NCBI RefSeq assembly: GCF_021458635.1
Contig: NZ_JAIRDQ010000006.1
Coordinates: forward strand, 63,105-127,104
Source of the DNA: Bradyrhizobium monzae
Lineage (GTDB): Bacteria > Pseudomonadota > Alphaproteobacteria > Rhizobiales > Xanthobacteraceae
Reading direction: 5' to 3'
Length of the DNA: 64,000 nucleotides
The notes under the pieces were generated by a model. It did no database searches. It was given only the letters and a program-made list of their open reading frames with translations, and was not told the DNA's origin. The position numbers were made by a program, and so were the translations under genes. Below are positions 54,342 through 64,000 of the stretch, one piece after another. The first letter of the stretch is position 1; every line of letters begins with the position of its first letter.

Positions 54342-55268
54342 ATGACCGATTTGACGACGCCTGCCCACACTGACGGGCAAGACGGGCACCTCGCCGCAAG
54401 GCGGCCTGCGATCTCCTTCGAGTTCTTTCCGCCCAAGACCGAAGATATGGAGCGGAATCTCTGGGAGACCATCAACCGGCTGGCCCCGCTCGACCCGAAA
54501 TTCGTCTCCGTGACCTATGGCGCCGGCGGCTCGACTCGCGAACGCACCCATTCGACCATCTCTCGCATCCTCAAAGAGACTGCGCTGCTGCCGGCTGCGC
54601 ATCTGACCTGTGTCGGTGCCTCGCGCGGCGAAATCGACGAGATCGTTGACCGCTATCACGAGGTCGGCGTCCGCCACATCGTCGGCCTGCGCGGCGATCC
54701 CGCCGGCGGCATCGGCACGCCCTACTCTGCCCATCCCGACGGATATCAGACGTCCGACGCGCTCGTCGCGGGCATCAAGAAGCGGCACCCCGACATCGAA
54801 GTGTCCGTCTCCGCCTATCCCGAGAAACACCCAGAAGCACGCGACTTCGACGCCGATATCGATACGCTGAAGGCCAAGGTCGATGCCGGCGCGACGCGCG
54901 CCATCACCCAGGTGTTCTTCGATAACGACCTCTACTTCCGTTATCTCGACCGCGTCCGCGCCCGCGGCATCAACATCCCGATCGTGCCGGGCATCATGCC
55001 GATGCACAATTTCAAGCAGGCCCGCAATTTCGTCACCCGCGCCGGCACCACCGTGCCGGACTGGTTCGCCGCGAAATTCGATGGCCTCGACGACGACGCC
55101 GAGACCCGCAAGCTGGTGGCCGCAACCGTTGCGGCCGGCCAGGTGCAGAAGCTCGCCAAGAACGGCGTCGACACCTTCCACTTCTACACCATGAACCGCG
55201 CCGATCTCGTGTTCGCGATCAGCCATTTGCTCGGCATTCGCGCCAAGAGCGCGCAGAAGGCGGCTTAA
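54342..55268 (+). CDS. metF: Methylenetetrahydrofolate reductase MetF
   Basis: A 308-residue FAD-dependent TIM-barrel enzyme reducing 5,10-methylene-THF to 5-methyl-THF. Motifs: ISFEFFPPKTEDME, SVTYGAGGSTRERT, HLTCVGASRGEI, LRGDPAGG and the late NRADLVFAISHLLG. I used the ATG at 54342 (GGAG about 11 bases upstream). It supplies the methyl donor for MetH, encoded 6 bp downstream. No ArsR-type regulator sits in front of it, unlike many alphaproteobacterial metF loci. Confidence 0.95.
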   Translation: MTDLTTPAHTDGQDGHLAARRPAISFEFFPPKTEDMERNLWETINRLAPLDPKFVSVTYGAGGSTRERTHSTISRILKETALLPAAHLTCVGASRGEIDEIVDRYHEVGVRHIVGLRGDPAGGIGTPYSAHPDGYQTSDALVAGIKKRHPDIEVSVSAYPEKHPEARDFDADIDTLKAKVDAGATRAITQVFFDNDLYFRYLDRVRARGINIPIVPGIMPMHNFKQARNFVTRAGTTVPDWFAAKFDGLDDDAETRKLVAATVAAGQVQKLAKNGVDTFHFYTMNRADLVFAISHLLGIRAKSAQKAA

Positions 55269-55274
55269 GACACC

Positions 55275-59126
<3,852 letters not shown>

Positions 59127-59153
59127 CCGTCCCGGCGCTCAAAAGCGAAAAAC

Positions 59154-59180
59154 AACCCCATGCACAGTAGGGATGGGGTT
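59154..59180 (+). terminator. First hairpin after metH
   Basis: AACCCCAT (59154-59161) pairs with ATGGGGTT (59173-59180), loop of 11. No T run; probable 3'-end structure of the metF-metH transcript. Confidence 0.55.
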
Positions 59181-59193
59181 GAAAGGCTCGAGA

Positions 59194-59216
59194 GATTTTC
59201 GGTCTTACCGAAAATC
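59194..59216 (+). terminator. Second hairpin after metH
   Basis: GATTTTCGG (59194-59202), loop TCTTA, CCGAAAATC (59208-59216): a perfect 9-bp stem. The following GCTCCGTCGGGCAAAACAGC looks like part of a repeat family, from recall of similar tracts in Bradyrhizobium genomes. Confidence 0.55.
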
Positions 59217-59277
59217 ACTTGCTCCGTCGGGCAAAACAGCTGTATCAAGGCAGGATCGGGTCGCGTGCCAATCACGG

Positions 59278-59379
59278 TCATTCCGGGGCGCGCCCCTTGG
59301 CGCGAGCCCGGAATCCATTTGTCCACATCACCCGCCGCACGATGGATTCCGGGCTCGCGCTACGCGCGCCCCGGAATGA
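59278..59379. repeat. Large REP-like palindrome
   Basis: Left arm 59278-59318 (opening TCATTCCGGGGCGCG, closing GAATCCAT) is complementary to right arm 59342-59379 (opening ATGGATTCCGGG, closing CCCCGGAATGA) over about 38-41 bases with a few bulges, around a 23-base loop. A typical palindromic intergenic repeat of this genus. Confidence 0.85.
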
Positions 59380-59387
59380 CGAGAGCC

Positions 59388-59439
59388 CTCACCCCTTCGG
59401 CAGCGCGGCTGCATGATCTCCTTGAACGGTGCCAGCGCC
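59388..59439 (-). pseudogene. Duplicated 3'-end fragment of the GST gene
   Basis: This 52-bp segment matches 60561-60616, the last codons of the GST gene, at 48 of 52 positions with one 4-base gap that shifts the frame. On the minus strand it still reads ALAPFKEIMQP before the frameshift, versus ALAPFREIVQP in the intact gene. A fossil, not a gene. Confidence 0.8.
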
Positions 59440-59499
59440 GTGAACGCAACGCGCGCTCGTCGCGACCAATGCCAGTCGCGGTCGGGGAGCAGGAATCAG

Positions 59500-60507
59500 A
59501 TGCTGGATGCCCAAGGATTGATGTGGACGCAGATTGCCGCCGGCATCTCGACGCTGCTGTTTGGATTGATGTCGTTCAATCTGGTCCGCATGCGGGGCCG
59601 GATGCAGGCCGCGCGGAGCTGGGACAAGGTCGAGGGCATCATCACGGTCTCCAGGGTCGACCAACCGGCGGCGCACGTCTCGGACGATCAGAACGATGCC
59701 AAGCCTGTGGTCCGCTATCGCTATCATGCTGGCGGCGAGGAGCTTGAAAGCGACAAGGTCTTTGTCGGCGGCATCGCCATGATGACAAGGGTGCTCGCCG
59801 CCAAACTGGCCGGACGATATCCGGTCGGCGCCCATGTCGACGTCTATGTCGATCCGGCGTGCCCGGCCGAAGCGCTGCTGGAGCCCGCCGCAGCGCAGAA
59901 CGTCGCGGCGCTCGTGGCATTCGCGATCGTGTTCGGTTTCATTGCCACCATCCTGACCGCGCATTCGCTCGCGGGGCACGTGCTTTACGCCGACAAGGGC
60001 GTTCCGCTGTTCGTGTTCGCGCTACCGATCATCGTGCTCGTGGGCGGCGTGTTCTGCGTCGCCGAGTATGTCAGCACCCGCCGGCTGGCGAGCGCCAGCC
60101 TGCGCTGGCCGACCGCGGCCGGCAGGGTTACCCATTGCGCCGTGATCGAGGAAATCATCGAGGACAAGGGCAACGACGACGACAAGTCACGGACCAGCAA
60201 GTTCCAGCACCGCTATCAGGTCGACCTCCGCTACGCCTACAAGGTCGGCAAGCGCGACTTCACCGGCACCGAAGTCAATTGGGGCGGCACCATGATCTCC
60301 GGGCTGCGCGAGGTCGCGGAAGAGGCCGCGGCGAAATATCATCCCGGGCAAAACGTCAAAGTTTATTACGATCCGGAACGGCCGGGACATGCGGTGCTGG
60401 AGCCTGCAAGCCGGGAAGGCGCGCTGGGGCCGCTGATCGGCGCCGCGGTCTGCGCGATCGTCGGAGGTCTTTTCCTGACATTCCTGATCAAGGTCGGGTT
60501 CGCATAG
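59500..60507 (+). CDS. DUF3592 domain membrane protein
   Basis: A 335-residue protein with an N-terminal TM (MWTQIAAGISTLLFGLMSF), two DUF3592-like domains (about 35-125 with VVRYRYHAGGEEL and VYVDPACPAEALLEP; about 205-305 with VDLRYAYKVGKRDF and VYYDPERPGHAVLEP), two central TMs and a C-terminal TM. The two halves look like an internal duplication. DUF3592 has no known function. ATG at 59500 follows AGGA; codons up to 59413 overlap the GST fossil. The gene is bracketed by that fossil and the real GST 3' end. Confidence 0.88.
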   Translation: MLDAQGLMWTQIAAGISTLLFGLMSFNLVRMRGRMQAARSWDKVEGIITVSRVDQPAAHVSDDQNDAKPVVRYRYHAGGEELESDKVFVGGIAMMTRVLAAKLAGRYPVGAHVDVYVDPACPAEALLEPAAAQNVAALVAFAIVFGFIATILTAHSLAGHVLYADKGVPLFVFALPIIVLVGGVFCVAEYVSTRRLASASLRWPTAAGRVTHCAVIEEIIEDKGNDDDKSRTSKFQHRYQVDLRYAYKVGKRDFTGTEVNWGGTMISGLREVAEEAAAKYHPGQNVKVYYDPERPGHAVLEPASREGALGPLIGAAVCAIVGGLFLTFLIKVGFA

Positions 60508-60515
60508 CGGCGCTT

Positions 60516-60554
60516 GATGTCCTTCCGGGCGAGCGCGCGCATCGGAATGACATC
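60516..60554. repeat. Half-size REP-like hairpin after the DUF3592 gene
   Basis: GATGTCCTTCCG (60516-60527) pairs with CGGAATGACATC (60543-60554) with one mismatch. Its right arm resembles the right arm of the palindrome ending at 59379, and each is followed by the same GST 3'-end sequence. Confidence 0.65.
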
Positions 60555-60561
60555 ATGGGAC

Positions 60562-61191
60562 TCACCCCTTCGGCGGCGCCAGCGGCTGCACGATCTCCCT
60601 GAACGGGGCCAGCGCCTCGCAGCGCTCGGCATGTGCCGCCAGCGCCGGGTAACTCGCCGTGTCGAACAATTGCGGATGCGCCTCGCGGGTGAAGCGGGTG
60701 ACGCAGGCGACCGCGATGTCGGCGTGGCCGAGGCGGTCACCGAGCCAGTACGGCGTGGTCACCTTGGCACGTTCGGCCTCCAGCACGGCGAGCACGTCGC
60801 CGATCTGCGCCTGGCAGCGCTCGACCCACAGCGTGAGCTGCTCCTTCCGCAACACGCGCTCATAGAGCAGGCTGACCGCCTTGTCGCCGAGGCCGGTGGC
60901 GAGCGCGCAGATGCGCAAGTGTTTCCGGCGATCAACGCCGCTTCGCGGCAGCATCGCCTTGTCCGCACCGATGAGCTCGTCGAGATAGTCCAGGATGATC
61001 GTGCTCTCGATCAGCGCCTCGCCATCGTCGAGCACCAGCGTCGGCACGCGGCGCAGCGGATTGTACGGCGCGATTCTGTCGGCATCGCCGAAGGTCGACC
61101 ACGGTCTGTGCTCGAAGGCGAGCCCGTAAAGCCGCAACGCAATCGCGACACGGCGGACGAAGGGGGAATCATATTGGCCGATCAGGAACAT
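60562..61191 (-). CDS. Glutathione S-transferase family protein
   Basis: A 209-residue cytosolic GST: thioredoxin-fold N-domain (MFLIGQYDSPFVRRVAIALR, cis-Pro in RRVPTLVLDDG, then ESTIILDYLDE for the glutathione gamma-Glu) and an all-helical C-domain (WLGDRLGHADIAVACVTRF). Subclass unknown. Divergent from the dehydratase gene. A duplicate of its last codons lies 1.1 kb away on the far side of the DUF3592 gene. Confidence 0.93.
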   Translation of the reverse strand: MFLIGQYDSPFVRRVAIALRLYGLAFEHRPWSTFGDADRIAPYNPLRRVPTLVLDDGEALIESTIILDYLDELIGADKAMLPRSGVDRRKHLRICALATGLGDKAVSLLYERVLRKEQLTLWVERCQAQIGDVLAVLEAERAKVTTPYWLGDRLGHADIAVACVTRFTREAHPQLFDTASYPALAAHAERCEALAPFREIVQPLAPPKG

Positions 61192-61345
61192 GGTTCTCGC
61201 TCTTCATTGGCAGGACAAGGCAGGGCCGGTCAGCTTCCACGATGAGATCGCAGCGACGCAAGCGAAATCCTGGACATGCAGCATTGCGCCCAATGCAATG
61301 GCGCTCGCGACAACGTCGCCCGGATGGGCTATCAAGGACGGCATC

Positions 61346-62293
61346 ATGACAGCGACATCAGACATCACGCGCGAGCGGATCACGGCGACCGAGGCCGTCA
61401 TCCGCCCGCACATCCGGCGCACGCCGCTGCTCGCAGCTGATCTGGCCGATTTCGGGCTTGCACCCGCGCCCGTCATCTTCAAGCTCGAGCTGCTGCAGCA
61501 TTCCGGGTCGTTCAAGGCGCGGGGGGCGTTTGCCAATCTGCTGCTGCGGCAGGTGCGGCAAGCCGGTGTCGTCGCCGCATCCGGCGGCAATCACGGCGCG
61601 GCCGTCGCCTATGCGGCGCAGCGGCTCGGCATTCCCGCCACGATCTTCGTTCCTGACATCACCTCGCCCGCCAAGGCCGAGCGGATCAGAAGCTATGGCG
61701 CCGCGCTCGTGATCGCGGGCAACCGCTATGCCGATGCGCTTGCGGCTAGCGAGGCGCATGTCGCGCGCACCGGCGCCATGGCCGTTCACGCCTACGACCA
61801 GCCCGAGACTCTGCTCGGCCAGGGCAGCGTCGGACTGGAGCTGGAGCAGGATGCACCTGATGTCGACACGCTGCTGGTGGCCGTGGGCGGCGGCGGGCTG
61901 ATCGGCGGCATTGCGGCGTGGAGTGGCGGGAGGACGCGCATCATTGCCGTTGAGCCGGAGCTATCGCCGACCCTGCACGCCGCCTTCGCAGCGGGAGCGC
62001 CGGTCGACGCGCCGGCCAGCGGCCTCGCCGCCGACAGCCTCGCGCCGCGGCGTGTTGGAGAGCTGATGTTTCCGATCGCGCGCGCCCATGTCGAGCACGT
62101 CGTCCTCGTCAGTGACGACGCGATCCGGCAGGCGCAGGGTGCACTATGGTCACGCCTGCGCCTGGTCGCCGAACCCGGCGGCGCGGCGGCCTTCGCAGCG
62201 CTGCTCTCCGGCGGCTATCGGCCGTCGCCGGGTGAACGTGTCGCGGTGCTGGTGTGTGGCGCCAACACGACGGCGGTGAACTTCGACAGCTAG
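61346..62293 (+). CDS. Threonine/serine dehydratase (PLP type)
   Basis: A 315-residue fold-type II PLP enzyme that deaminates threonine or serine. PLP Lys lies in SGSFKARGAF, the phosphate loops are ASGGNHGAA and GGGGLIGGIA. It lacks the C-terminal regulatory ACT-like domains of biosynthetic IlvA, so it is the short catabolic/racemase-like type. ATG at 61346 is preceded by AAGGA; the 52 earlier open codons are noise. Could also be a serine or threo-3-hydroxyaspartate dehydratase/racemase. Confidence 0.92.
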   Translation: MTATSDITRERITATEAVIRPHIRRTPLLAADLADFGLAPAPVIFKLELLQHSGSFKARGAFANLLLRQVRQAGVVAASGGNHGAAVAYAAQRLGIPATIFVPDITSPAKAERIRSYGAALVIAGNRYADALAASEAHVARTGAMAVHAYDQPETLLGQGSVGLELEQDAPDVDTLLVAVGGGGLIGGIAAWSGGRTRIIAVEPELSPTLHAAFAAGAPVDAPASGLAADSLAPRRVGELMFPIARAHVEHVVLVSDDAIRQAQGALWSRLRLVAEPGGAAAFAALLSGGYRPSPGERVAVLVCGANTTAVNFDS

Positions 62294-62456
62294 TTGGGCT
62301 GCGCTTGCAATGACGGCGCGGAGAGAGCCGTGTGATCCCATTCAACAACGAGGCTTTGCGGCAACAGCCGCAGGTTTCCTTCGGTGTCCTCGTCAACTGC
62401 GTCTTGCCGAACAAATTGTCGCATGGTTCCATCCCCAAGAACTCGGGGGAGTGGCA

Positions 62457-63614
62457 ATGGCTCGGCGGGCAATCCGCACCGCATCGATCGGCATGATCCT
62501 GGCCGCGGTGGCGTCTGGCGGAACGAGCGCACTGGCCGCCGATCTGCCGCTGAAAGCCGCGCCAAAACCGTTTAATTTCAATCCGTTCTGGGCCGAGGTC
62601 GACTATCTTGCCTGGAGTGTGACCGGCGACAAGCTGCCGGCGCTGGTGACGACGGCGCCTGCCGGCACGCCGTTCGGCCTGGCCGGCGTGCTCGGTCAAC
62701 CGACCACGACGGTTCTATTCGGCAATTCCACCGTCAACAATGACTGGCGCTCGGGCGGACGGATCACCGCCGGCTATTGGTTCGATCCGCAGCGCAGCCG
62801 CGGCATCGAAACCTCGTTCTTCGGGCTGGAGAATATCGGAACCCGCTTTGCGGCCGACAGCAACACTTATCCGATCCTGACGCGGCCTTTCTTCAACGTC
62901 GCGACCGGGGGGCAGGATGCACTGATCGCGGCTTTTCCGGGGATCAGCACCGGTAGCGTCAAGGCCAACGAGACTTCATACCTGCTCGGCGCCGGCGCGC
63001 TCTATCGCCAGGACCTTGGCATGTGGAGTGGGCAGCGCGTCAGCGCGCTGATCGGCTATCGCTATTTGCGTTCATCCGACACGCTTTGGATCACCGACAC
63101 CAGCAACGCCCCGGCCTTCGGCTCGTTCATCCCCACCGACAATTTCAAGGCGGCGAGCAATTTCCACGGCCTCGATCTCGGCCTCACCGGCGAATGGCGG
63201 AACGGCCCGTGGTCGCTGGAATGGCGCGGCAAGGTCGCGCTCGGCGCCAATTTCAGCACCGCTGATATCTCGGGCTCCACGACCAGCACCCTCTTCGGCG
63301 TCACTACGACGACTGCGGGCGGCTTCCTGACCGCCCCCAGCAATATCGGCCATTTCGAGCAGACCCGCTTTGCCGTCGTGCCGGAGATCTCGCTGAAGGC
63401 CGGCTATCAGGTCGCACCTGGCTGGCGGCTGATCGCCGGTTACGACGTCATGTACTGGACCGGCGTGCAGCGCGCCGGCGGGCTGATCGACACCAGCGTC
63501 AATCCAACCCTGGTGCCGGGCCCCGGCGTCGGACCGGTGCGGCCGCTGCCGGTGCTCAACACGACGAACCTGCTTGCGCAGGGTTTTAGTTTCGGCGTGC
63601 GGTATAATTATTGA
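62457..63614 (+). CDS. BBP7-type outer membrane beta-barrel protein
   Basis: A 385-residue exported protein: signal peptide about 1-28 (ending SALAAD), then DLPLKAAP, a prefix common in rhizobial outer membrane proteins, and a barrel with strand-like alternation (NPFWAEVDYLAWSVTG, RITAGYWFDPQRSRGIE, YLLGAGALYRQDLG) ending in the aromatic C-terminus FGVRYNY expected for BAM recognition. It fits the BBP7 family. ATG at 62457 after GGGGGAG. Function unknown. Confidence 0.88.
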   Translation: MARRAIRTASIGMILAAVASGGTSALAADLPLKAAPKPFNFNPFWAEVDYLAWSVTGDKLPALVTTAPAGTPFGLAGVLGQPTTTVLFGNSTVNNDWRSGGRITAGYWFDPQRSRGIETSFFGLENIGTRFAADSNTYPILTRPFFNVATGGQDALIAAFPGISTGSVKANETSYLLGAGALYRQDLGMWSGQRVSALIGYRYLRSSDTLWITDTSNAPAFGSFIPTDNFKAASNFHGLDLGLTGEWRNGPWSLEWRGKVALGANFSTADISGSTTSTLFGVTTTTAGGFLTAPSNIGHFEQTRFAVVPEISLKAGYQVAPGWRLIAGYDVMYWTGVQRAGGLIDTSVNPTLVPGPGVGPVRPLPVLNTTNLLAQGFSFGVRYNY

Positions 63615-63641
63615 GGGCGCGACGCGCGATCGCCACACTCG

Positions 63642-63726
63642 GTCATTGCGAGCGTAGCGAAGCAATCCAGAATCGTTCTGCGGAGGCATTCTGGATTGCT
63701 TCGTCGCAAGAGCTCCTCGCAATGAC
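63642..63726. repeat. REP-like palindrome after the BBP7 gene
   Basis: GTCATTGCGAGCG...GAAGCAATCCAGAAT (63642-63673) is complementary to ATTCTGGATTGCTTC...CGCAATGAC (63688-63726) with a bulge. The GTCATTGCGAGCG opening marks a very widespread proteobacterial palindromic repeat. Confidence 0.88.
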
Positions 63727-63748
63727 GGTGGAAGGAGCCGTCTTTTTT
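63724..63748 (+). terminator. Probable terminator after the BBP7 gene
   Basis: GACGG (63724-63728) pairs with CCGTC (63738-63742), followed by six T. Short stem, partly shared with the REP right arm. Confidence 0.5.
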
Positions 63749-63908
63749 ACTCAATGAGCAGGGTCCAAGAACCTGAAGGAGCGCCAGGTGGATCGTCACG
63801 GCGCGGAGCGTGTGCGGTCATCTCCAGATGGATGACGACAGCGGCGATCTTGCCGGCGGAGATGTCGGAATAGCCGTCGGGGAGGATCACGGAGGTGGCT
63901 TGTTCAGT
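63747..63908 (-). pseudogene. Truncated GNAT acetyltransferase-like N-terminal fragment
   Basis: A 53-codon minus-strand frame reading SVILPDGYSDISAGKIAAVV then HLEMTAHAPRRDD and ending APSGSWTLLIE-stop. From recall, rhizobial GNAT-family proteins open with a very similar LPDGYSD..GKIAAVVT.LEM block and continue for over 100 more residues. Here a TAA immediately upstream removes the expected ATG region and a TAA at 63749 ends the frame, right beside a REP element. It looks like a decaying gene remnant. The family match is unverified. Confidence 0.5.
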
Positions 63909-63930
63909 TTAGTCAAAGCGGCGGTGCATT

Positions 63931-63953
63931 CCCTCCCCCCTTGTGGGGGAGGG
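63931..63953. repeat. CCCTCCCCC/GGGGGAGGG hairpin repeat
   Basis: CCCTCCCCC pairs with GGGGGAGGG around CTTGT and is followed by CTAGGGAGGGGGG. A G-run palindromic intergenic repeat at the window edge; the remaining bases to 64000 show no gene. Confidence 0.7.
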
Positions 63954-64000
63954 CTAGGGAGGGGGGTAGCCCAGGAAAAGGTGCCGGTTGTTGATGATGC

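Larger units (their letters stand above)
59127..59499. other. Repeat-rich gap after metH
   Basis: 373 bp packed with structure: two strong hairpins (59154-59180 and 59194-59216), a large REP-like palindrome (59278-59379), and a 52-bp copy of the 3' end of the downstream GST gene (59388-59439). No gene of its own. Confidence 0.8.

Overview
The window is GC-rich alphaproteobacterial chromosome. Gene content, gene order and protein style (urtABCDE next to ureDABCEFG, a Flp/Tad pilus locus, BigR-type sulfide genes, a CycM-like cytochrome c, an HWE histidine kinase, DUF2865) point to Bradyrhizobium or a very close Nitrobacteraceae relative. No rRNA, tRNA, CRISPR array, prophage or transposase is visible. 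Almost all of it reads as ordinary core or shell chromosome.

Layout. 0-10 kb: a small membrane protein, a chemoreceptor, secreted DUF2865 and L,D-transpeptidase proteins, an AI-2E-type permease, two small membrane-associated proteins, an OpgC-like membrane protein, a TetR regulator and an HWE-type sensor kinase. 10.4-22.5 kb (all minus strand): a urea block transcribed urtABCDE, then ureD-ureA-ureB-[HD hydrolase]-ureC-[ABM monooxygenase]-ureE-ureF-ureG, with a good sigma-54 (-24/-12) promoter in front of urtA. Urea is imported by Urt and hydrolysed by urease, whose nickel centre is built by UreDEFG. 22.9-25.3 kb: rhlE-type helicase, a long IF-1 paralogue and a cold-shock protein, which together look like a cold/RNA-structure cluster. 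25.4-37 kb: a lone CpaC N-domain protein, a sterol-desaturase-family membrane enzyme, then a Flp/Tad pilus locus: flp, a small ORF, cpaA, cpaB, cpaC, cpaD, cpaE, cpaF, tadB, tadC, with tadD on the opposite strand. 37-42.5 kb: a small membrane protein, M17 aminopeptidase, NlpC/P60 hydrolase, and a divergent sulfide module (MBL persulfide-dioxygenase-like gene versus bigR-rhodanese-tauE) around a 14-bp operator palindrome. 42.5-50.3 kb: a yej-type oligopeptide ABC importer with two tandem paralogous binding proteins. 50.5-55.3 kb: cycM, kdsB, pheA, a luciferase-like monooxygenase, metF. 55.3-59.1 kb: metH. 59.1-64 kb: a repeat-rich tract, a DUF3592 protein, a GST, a threonine/serine dehydratase, a BBP7-type beta-barrel protein and a decayed GNAT-like fragment.

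Highlights for follow-up: (i) a MESH1-size HD hydrolase inserted between ureB and ureC; (ii) the sigma-54 promoter of the urea block; (iii) a UreE tail with about 40 His in about 80 residues; (iv) a short direct duplication of the GST gene's 3' end on both sides of the DUF3592 gene, which looks like the scar of an insertion; (v) an HWE kinase whose N-box has lost its Asn; (vi) palindromic repeats placed repeatedly between convergent genes. All assignments come from reading the sequence and recalled family knowledge; no database search was run.
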